From Flavobacteriales bacterium UBA5871 (GTDB lineage Bacteria; Bacteroidota; Bacteroidia; Flavobacteriales_D; Crocinitomicaceae), in NCBI GenBank assembly GCA_002432085.1, contig DJFN01000143.1:1-10647 (forward strand): a DNA stretch of 10,647 nt, written 5' to 3'. Made by a program: the position numbers and the translations under genes. Below are positions 6,590 to 10,647 of this stretch, in pieces; within the stretch, counting starts at the first letter, position 1, and the number at the start of each line of letters is the position of its first letter. The notes beneath the pieces are model-generated. The model was not told the DNA's origin and searched no databases. It saw only the letters and a list, made by a program, of their open reading frames with translations.

Positions 6590-6880
6590 ATGACAAAGGC
6601 AGATATCGTTGCTGAAATCGCAGAAGAAACAGGGTTGGAGAGAAACGAAGTTCAGAAAGCTGTGGAGGCATTTATGACTTCCATCAAAACTTCACTTGCG
6701 AAGAATGAAAATGTATACCTGAGAGGTTTCGGAAGCTTTGTAGTGAAGGAACGTGCAGAGAAAACCGGCCGTAATATCTCAAAAAATACTACTATCATTA
6801 TTCCTGCACACAACATTCCTTCCTTTAAACCTGCTAAGACTTTTGTAGAGGAAGTGAAGAATAAGGTTGTTGTAAAATAA
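6590..6880 (+). CDS. HU-family DNA-binding protein
   Basis: The 96-residue protein matches the HU/IHF fold throughout. The N-terminal helices read MTKADIVAEIAEETGL and then NEVQKAVEAFMTSIKTSL. The GFGSF motif is at 46-50, and the DNA-binding beta-arm region (about 53-80) contains GRNISKNTTIIIPAHNIPSF, with Pro72 in the position that intercalates in HU/IHF. KPAKTF (80-85) completes the core. As a dimer it bends and compacts DNA in the nucleoid. The arm differs from the textbook RNPxTG form (RNISKNTTI), a variant common in Bacteroidota HU proteins, so I do not assign hupA, hupB or ihf. By eye the gene is more AT-rich than its neighbours, as expected for a highly expressed gene. It is divergent from mutY. 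Confidence 0.94.
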   Translation: MTKADIVAEIAEETGLERNEVQKAVEAFMTSIKTSLAKNENVYLRGFGSFVVKERAEKTGRNISKNTTIIIPAHNIPSFKPAKTFVEEVKNKVVVK

Positions 6881-6923
6881 TCGAGATTCTTTCACATCTA
6901 ACCGATATAGAAAAATATTTTTA

Positions 6924-6931
6924 TATCTTTG
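6924..6931 (+). promoter_or_regulatory. -7 box for the small basic protein gene
   Basis: TATCTTTG, followed by CA, is an exact TAnnTTTG match. Transcription would begin near 6936, giving a leader of about 85 bases, the longest predicted here. The box abuts a strong hairpin at 6931-6954. Confidence 0.55.
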
Positions 6932-6954
6932 CACTCCTGTTAACGCGGGAGTGC
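6931..6954 (+). terminator. Hairpin after HU: probable terminator or leader structure
   Basis: GCACTCCTG and CGGGAGTGC form a 9-base-pair stem (one wobble) with a TTAACG loop, followed by TTCTTTTT, which suits an intrinsic terminator for the HU transcript. A second palindrome (GCTTCTTT / AAAGAAGC, 6953-6970) follows at once and shares two bases with the first. Because the stem starts at the last base of the next -7 box, a transcript from that promoter would contain only part of it. Confidence 0.55.
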
Positions 6955-7020
6955 TTCTTTTTAAAGAAGCCCTATCGATTGAATATTAGAAGATTAATAA
7001 CCATATAAAATAACATTGCT

Positions 7021-7113
7021 ATGCCAAGCGGTAAGAAAAGAAAAAGACATAAAATGGCGACGCACAAGCGTAAGAAGAGACTAAGAAAAAACCGTCATAA
7101 GAAGAAGAAATAA
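7021..7113 (+). CDS. Very small basic ribosomal-type protein (AURKAIP1/COX24, bS22-like)
   Basis: A 30-codon frame reads MPSGKKRKRHKMATHKRKKR and then LRKNRHKKKK, nearly all Lys, Arg and His. The KRHKMATHKRKKRLRKNR core is the signature of the AURKAIP1/COX24 (DUF1713) domain. Related tiny proteins are the mycobacterial ribosomal protein bS22 and mitoribosomal mS38, which sit near the decoding region of the small subunit. A role on the 30S subunit is inferred from that relationship. Real coding is supported by its own -7 box upstream, a strong terminator 25 bases downstream and the family match. No Shine-Dalgarno is seen, but the upstream sequence is A-rich, as is usual in this phylum. It lies between HU and rng. 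Its size makes it easy to miss in automated annotation. Confidence 0.87.
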   Translation: MPSGKKRKRHKMATHKRKKRLRKNRHKKKK

Positions 7114-7138
7114 GATTCTTCTGAAAGAGTTCAGAGAG

Positions 7139-7170
7139 CTTAGCGGACGTCCCGTCTGCTAAGTTTTTCT
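7139..7170 (+). terminator. Intrinsic terminator after the small basic protein gene
   Basis: CTTAGCGGACG (7139-7149) pairs with CGTCTGCTAAG (7153-7163) over 11 base pairs, with one G-T wobble and a TCC loop. The run TTTTTCT follows directly, with a further T-rich stretch to about 7186. This is the clearest Rho-independent terminator in the window, and it implies that rng has its own promoter or depends on read-through. Confidence 0.88.
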
Positions 7171-7198
7171 GTTTTAGTCATTTTCTAATTTCGTTTTC

Positions 7199-8746
7199 GT
7201 GAGTTTAGAACTAGTTGTAGACAGCCGTCCCGGCGGCGTCTGGCTTGCTCTTCTGCGCGATGGTAAATTGGTCGAATTACACGAGGAACAGGGAAACACG
7301 GATTTCGCCGTAGGTGATATCTACCTCGGAAAAGTCCGTAAGGTCGTTCCCAGCCTCAATGCCGCCTTTGTTGACGTAGGCTACGAGAAGGATGCATTCT
7401 TGCATTACCTGGATCTCGGACCACAGTTTCAATCCCTGGATAAATTCACCAAAGATACCCTGCACAAGAAGCAGAATGTCGCCGATTTGCTGTATTTCAA
7501 ACCGGAAAAAGACATTCCGAAAGATGGGAAGATCGGAGACATCATCTCCACTTCAGCTCCCATCCTCGTCCAGGTCGCCAAAGAACCGATTTCAAGCAAA
7601 GGGCCGCGTTTGTGCTCCGAGCTGACACTGGCAGGAAGGTACCTCGTATTGGTGCCCTTTTCTGATAAAATTTCCATTTCCCAGAAGATCAAGTCGCCCG
7701 AAGAGCGCGAACGTCTCAGGGATCTGATGAACGACATTAAGCCGAAAAACTTCGGTGTGATCATTCGCACCGTAGCGGCTACCAAAAAAGTAGAAGCGCT
7801 CGACCAGGATCTCCGCAATCTGATGGAGAAATGGAAGACCATGCACGCCAACCTGCGTCATGCGACACCGCCGCGCCGTGTGCTGGGCGAGATCGACAAG
7901 ACTTCTTCCATTTTGCGCGACCTGCTGAATGCAGACTTTACCAATATCCATGTCAACGACGACAAGTTGCTGACGGAACTGAAAGATTACATCAGCGGTA
8001 TCGCTCCGGGAAGAGAAAAGATCCTGAAGCTGTACGACGGCAAGCTCGGTATTTTCGAGCGTTTCGGCGTCAACAAGCAGATCAAGACCATGTTCGGTAA
8101 AAAAGTACCGTTGCCAAGCGGCGGCTACCTCATCATCGAACACACCGAAGCCATGCACGTGGTAGATGTGAACAGCGGTAACCGGAAAGGTGCCGACGGA
8201 CAGGAATCGAACGCCATGGCGACGAACCTCGAAGCGGCCGAAGAGATCGCACGTGTGCTCCAGCTCCGCGATATGGGTGGAATCGTGTGTATCGACTTTA
8301 TCGATATGCACGACAAGGAGAACAACAAGATCCTGTTCGAAAAGCTGAAGGAAGCCATGAAAGGCGACCGCGCGAAGCACAATATCCTGCCTCCGTCGAA
8401 ATTCGGCGTGGTGGAGATCACCCGCCAGCGCGTGCGTCCGGAAACGGATATCAATACGTCCGAGACCTGCCCGACCTGTAACGGAACCGGCGAGATCCAG
8501 GCATCGATCCTGTTCGCCGAGGAAATTGAGAACAACCTGCATTATCTCTTACAGGACCGTCGCGAGAAAAAGCTTGTATTGCAAGTGCATCCTTATCTGG
8601 AGGCTTACTTCAAGAACGGCTTGCTTTCCCGTCAGCGGAAATGGTTCCTCAAGTACAAAAAATGGATCGAGGTACGCGGTGTGACCACACATCACCTGCT
8701 GCAATACTCCTTCCTCGATGGAAATAATAACGAAATTGCTCTCTGA
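7199..8746 (+). CDS. rng: Ribonuclease E/G family endoribonuclease (RNase G type)
   Basis: The 515-residue protein is a short RNase E/G family enzyme without the long RNase E scaffold tail. An S1 RNA-binding region is near 35-130 ([35 protein letters not shown]). Catalytic metal-binding acidic residues are expected at Asp323 (VVDVNSG) and Asp366 ([12 protein letters not shown]), matching D303 and D346 of E. coli RNase E. The Zn-link motif CPTCNGTG starts at Cys424. It processes rRNA and decays mRNA by cutting single-stranded AU-rich sites with 5'-end sensing. The start is a GTG at 7199-7201 that aligns with family N-termini; no upstream in-frame ATG is better. A near-consensus -7 box (TAATTTCG, 7186-7193) is so close that it would give a leaderless message. 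The TGA overlaps the recX ATG by one base. Confidence 0.94.
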   Translation: MSLELVVDSRPGGVWLALLRDGKLVELHEEQGNTDFAVGDIYLGKVRKVVPSLNAAFVDVGYEKDAFLHYLDLGPQFQSLDKFTKDTLHKKQNVADLLYFKPEKDIPKDGKIGDIISTSAPILVQVAKEPISSKGPRLCSELTLAGRYLVLVPFSDKISISQKIKSPEERERLRDLMNDIKPKNFGVIIRTVAATKKVEALDQDLRNLMEKWKTMHANLRHATPPRRVLGEIDKTSSILRDLLNADFTNIHVNDDKLLTELKDYISGIAPGREKILKLYDGKLGIFERFGVNKQIKTMFGKKVPLPSGGYLIIEHTEAMHVVDVNSGNRKGADGQESNAMATNLEAAEEIARVLQLRDMGGIVCIDFIDMHDKENNKILFEKLKEAMKGDRAKHNILPPSKFGVVEITRQRVRPETDINTSETCPTCNGTGEIQASILFAEEIENNLHYLLQDRREKKLVLQVHPYLEAYFKNGLLSRQRKWFLKYKKWIEVRGVTTHHLLQYSFLDGNNNEIAL

Positions 8747-9213
8747 TGTCAGGGGGCAATTTTTCTTTTCTGGAAGCCAAAGCGAAGATCGAAGCTTTCT
8801 GCGCCTACCAGGAACGCTGCCATTCCGAAGTAACCAACAAGCTCCTGCAATGGGGGATGAGCATCGAGCAGAAAGACCAGCTGGTGGCACATCTGATCTC
8901 GGAGCGTTATCTTGACGAAGAACGTTTCGCCGAAGCCTATTGTTCCGGTAAGCTGCGCATCAAGCATTGGGGACGACTAAAGATCGTTCAGGGACTGAAA
9001 GCGAAATTTGTCAGCGAAGTTTCCATCAAGCGCGCACTTAAAACCATCGACGGCGACGAATACTACGGCATTCTGCTGAAAGAAACCGAAAAGAAGCTTC
9101 GCGATCTGCAGCGCATCAAAGATCCATGGGAAAAGAGAGCGAAATTACAACGCTATTTAGCGGGAAAAGGATTTGAGTTTGATCTTATCCAGGACGCGAT
9201 AAATCAATTCTAA
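8746..9213 (+). CDS. recX: RecX family regulatory protein
   Basis: The 155-residue protein has the RecX pattern: an N-terminal [16 protein letters not shown] motif (about 18-33), a central [20 protein letters not shown] block (about 53-72), the [17 protein letters not shown] segment (about 75-91) and a C-terminal helical repeat ending in [12 protein letters not shown]. RecX binds RecA filaments and blocks their extension, limiting recombination and SOS activity. recA is not in the window. The ATG shares its A with the rng stop (TGATG), so recX is almost surely translated by coupling from the rng message. The length is normal for the family. The coding end is followed directly by an AT-rich inverted repeat. 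Confidence 0.9.
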   Translation: MSGGNFSFLEAKAKIEAFCAYQERCHSEVTNKLLQWGMSIEQKDQLVAHLISERYLDEERFAEAYCSGKLRIKHWGRLKIVQGLKAKFVSEVSIKRALKTIDGDEYYGILLKETEKKLRDLQRIKDPWEKRAKLQRYLAGKGFEFDLIQDAINQF

Positions 9214-9270
9214 ATGATTAATTATGAATTATTAAGGGAAGTCCTTTATAATTAATCATTCATAATTCAT
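9214..9270. repeat. AT-rich inverted repeat tract, probable bidirectional terminator
   Basis: ATGATTAATTAT (9214-9225) is perfectly complementary to ATAATTAATCAT (9248-9259), with an inner AAGG/CCTT stem (9234-9237 with 9243-9246). A second pair, ATGAATTAT (9224-9232) and ATAATTCAT (9262-9270), is interleaved with it, so two alternative hairpins are possible. The tract begins right after the recX stop and ends 6 bases before the stop of the convergent gene. Confidence 0.8.
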
Positions 9271-9276
9271 AACTGC

Positions 9277-10647
9277 TCAAAGAACCACAACCTTAATCGC
9301 TTCTTCAATCGTCTCATCCAGATAATTCTGATAGCTCACGCGCAACTGATACATACCGGTTGCCGGATGTTCGTTCAGCAGCAGGTAATTGCTGTCGCTG
9401 ATTTCGCCGGTGAGAACAGTTCTTCCGGCGTGATCGAAGAGCTTCCAGGAAAAGTGCTGGACATCGTTGGGAAGCCTTACGATAGCCGTTGCGCCTTCGG
9501 TCAATGGATTCGGATATAAAACAGTGACTTCGTCGTCCTTAACAGGGCCAAAGACGTTTCGGTCGAAACCAAGCACGAATAAGCCGTATTGACGGTCGGA
9601 AGCCAGGATTCGCCCCGAAGGAAGCAGTGTATACAAGCCCCAGTTGCCGTGCATTTTGAAGAAATGTTCTTTCGGATACGTGTCGTAATGCGCGATTTCC
9701 AATGGCGGACTGTAGCGCAGGTCGAATACGCGGAATCCTTCGTTGTAATAGGCTACGAACGCAAAAGTGTCGGTACACATGATGTTGTGCGGAACCGAGC
9801 CGTTCTGGTAATTCGTTCCGAACAGCTGACGGATCGTTATGTTCGTGCCGTCGAATGAGCATTTTTTTACCCGTTTTCCGTTCGTTTCATCCGCGAAAAC
9901 ATACGTTGTTCCCGAAGGTGAAAGCCAGCCCTGGTGATTATAGCCCTGATCTTCGTAAAACGTTTTGGAATCGAGGTAATCGGGATTCGTCGGATCGTTG
10001 GCGAAGTTGTAAACGCGCAGGCCGTCGAAGCCGCAATTCAGGATGGCTTTACCGTTTCTGACATAAATATCATGCACTTCGGGAATATCGTCCGGGCCGG
10101 CCCACAACTCCATCGGGTTTAATGGATCCGTGATCGAAAAGACCTTCATCGCCGATTCGATCGTAGCCGTTTCTGAAGTCGAGCGGTGAATGCAGGAATA
10201 CAGATGTGCCAGATTCGTGTCGATGAAAATGTTGTGAACGCGACCGAATTTGACCGTGTCTTCCTTCGCTAAATGGACCGAATCGGGCAGATAGCTCAGA
10301 TCGATGATCTGCAGGCTGCTCACACCTTCGTCGCAAACGGCGTAGAGGTAATTCTGGTAAACGGCATAATCGCGGTGACTCACGGAATAATGCGAGAAGC
10401 GGCCTTTGATAAAACCTTTCGGGATGAGCTCGTTTTCCGGTGTAATGACGAAAATGTGCGTTCCTTCCGTAGAACCGGCAACGGCGTATTCCATGCCTTG
10501 CCAGACAAACCCATAGCAATCGCTGTAACGGACTTCCGACGTACTGGTCGTTAACGAATCCTCGCTCCAATGGGCAAGCAGCTCCATGTTCAGCGACGAT
10601 TGTGCGCTCACTTTCAATGAAGAGAACAATAAGAGGAACAGAAAAAG
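9277..10647 (-). CDS. Choice-of-anchor-B family beta-propeller protein with T9SS sorting domain (start beyond window)
   Basis: The frame is open to the right edge and encodes at least 456 residues. The visible N-terminus, LFLFLLLFSSLKVSAQ, is the hydrophobic part of a signal peptide, cut after SAQ. The TTG at 10627-10629 lies inside it, so the true start is outside the window. The body resembles LVIVD/choice-of-anchor-B proteins: segments such as GVSSLQIIDLS, MKVFSITDPLNPMELW, GLRVYNFANDPTNPDYL and GFRVFDLR, with a His motif recurring every 46-54 residues, consistent with a six-blade propeller. The C-terminal 85 or so residues are a type A T9SS sorting domain: LYPNP (377-381), a beta-sandwich, GMYQLRV (431-437) and the terminal KVVVL. 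The product is predicted to be exported by Sec, then carried over the outer membrane by T9SS. The ligand is unknown. Confidence 0.88.
   Translation of the reverse strand, partial: LFLFLLLFSSLKVSAQSSLNMELLAHWSEDSLTTSTSEVRYSDCYGFVWQGMEYAVAGSTEGTHIFVITPENELIPKGFIKGRFSHYSVSHRDYAVYQNYLYAVCDEGVSSLQIIDLSYLPDSVHLAKEDTVKFGRVHNIFIDTNLAHLYSCIHRSTSETATIESAMKVFSITDPLNPMELWAGPDDIPEVHDIYVRNGKAILNCGFDGLRVYNFANDPTNPDYLDSKTFYEDQGYNHQGWLSPSGTTYVFADETNGKRVKKCSFDGTNITIRQLFGTNYQNGSVPHNIMCTDTFAFVAYYNEGFRVFDLRYSPPLEIAHYDTYPKEHFFKMHGNWGLYTLLPSGRILASDRQYGLFVLGFDRNVFGPVKDDEVTVLYPNPLTEGATAIVRLPNDVQHFSWKLFDHAGRTVLTGEISDSNYLLLNEHPATGMYQLRVSYQNYLDETIEEAIKVVVL

Noticed and set aside
7592..8542. A 316-codon open frame on the minus strand opposite rng
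   Set aside because: It lies wholly antisense to a clear RNase G gene with conserved catalytic motifs. Its product has no recognisable family pattern, so it is a codon-bias shadow.
10627..10629. TTG as the start of the T9SS cargo gene
   Set aside because: The frame continues upstream to the window edge with a hydrophobic signal-peptide core, so the true start is outside the window.
1..10647. A mobile element or defence island
   Set aside because: No transposase, integrase, toxin-antitoxin pair, restriction or nuclease-effector gene was found. RNase G, MutY and RecX are ordinary housekeeping proteins.

Overview
The window looks like chromosomal DNA of a gliding-lineage Bacteroidota, probably order Flavobacteriales. 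The evidence is gldE and gldD downstream of ssb, a secreted protein with a type IX secretion (T9SS) C-terminal sorting domain, Bacteroidota-type -7 boxes (TAnnTTTG) in front of several genes, and weak or absent Shine-Dalgarno sequences. I see no phage, insertion sequence, CRISPR array, tRNA or rRNA.

Layout: the 5' end of alaS (minus, cut by the left edge); a 357-base divergent gap; capA-family gene (plus); a CAATTGAC repeat tract; the minus-strand operon ssb-gldE-gldD (bases 4156 down to 1816); a plus-strand exported protein with MORN-like and TonB-C-like parts (4225-5370); a TCCTGA repeat tract with a GC-rich palindrome; mutY (minus); a tight divergent promoter pair; an HU-family gene (plus); a 30-codon highly basic ribosomal-type protein (7021-7113); an intrinsic terminator; rng and recX (plus, overlapping by one base); an AT-rich inverted repeat tract; and a choice-of-anchor-B/T9SS cargo gene (minus) whose start lies beyond the right edge.

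The genes fall into three themes: information processing (alaS, ssb, mutY, HU, the bS22-like protein, rng, recX), gliding/T9SS (gldD, gldE and one T9SS cargo protein), and envelope proteins of unknown role (CapA-like, MORN/TonB-C-like).

Most of this is ordinary housekeeping sequence. No obviously new multi-gene system is visible. The most unusual structure is non-coding: all three convergent gene junctions (1766/1816, 5370/5456, 9213/9277) hold short repeat tracts, each of a different sequence family. At the first two, the repeat runs into the coding ends and supplies stop codons. Other points worth a check are the interlocked mutY/HU promoters, a possibly leaderless ssb mRNA, and a periodic histidine motif in the T9SS cargo protein.
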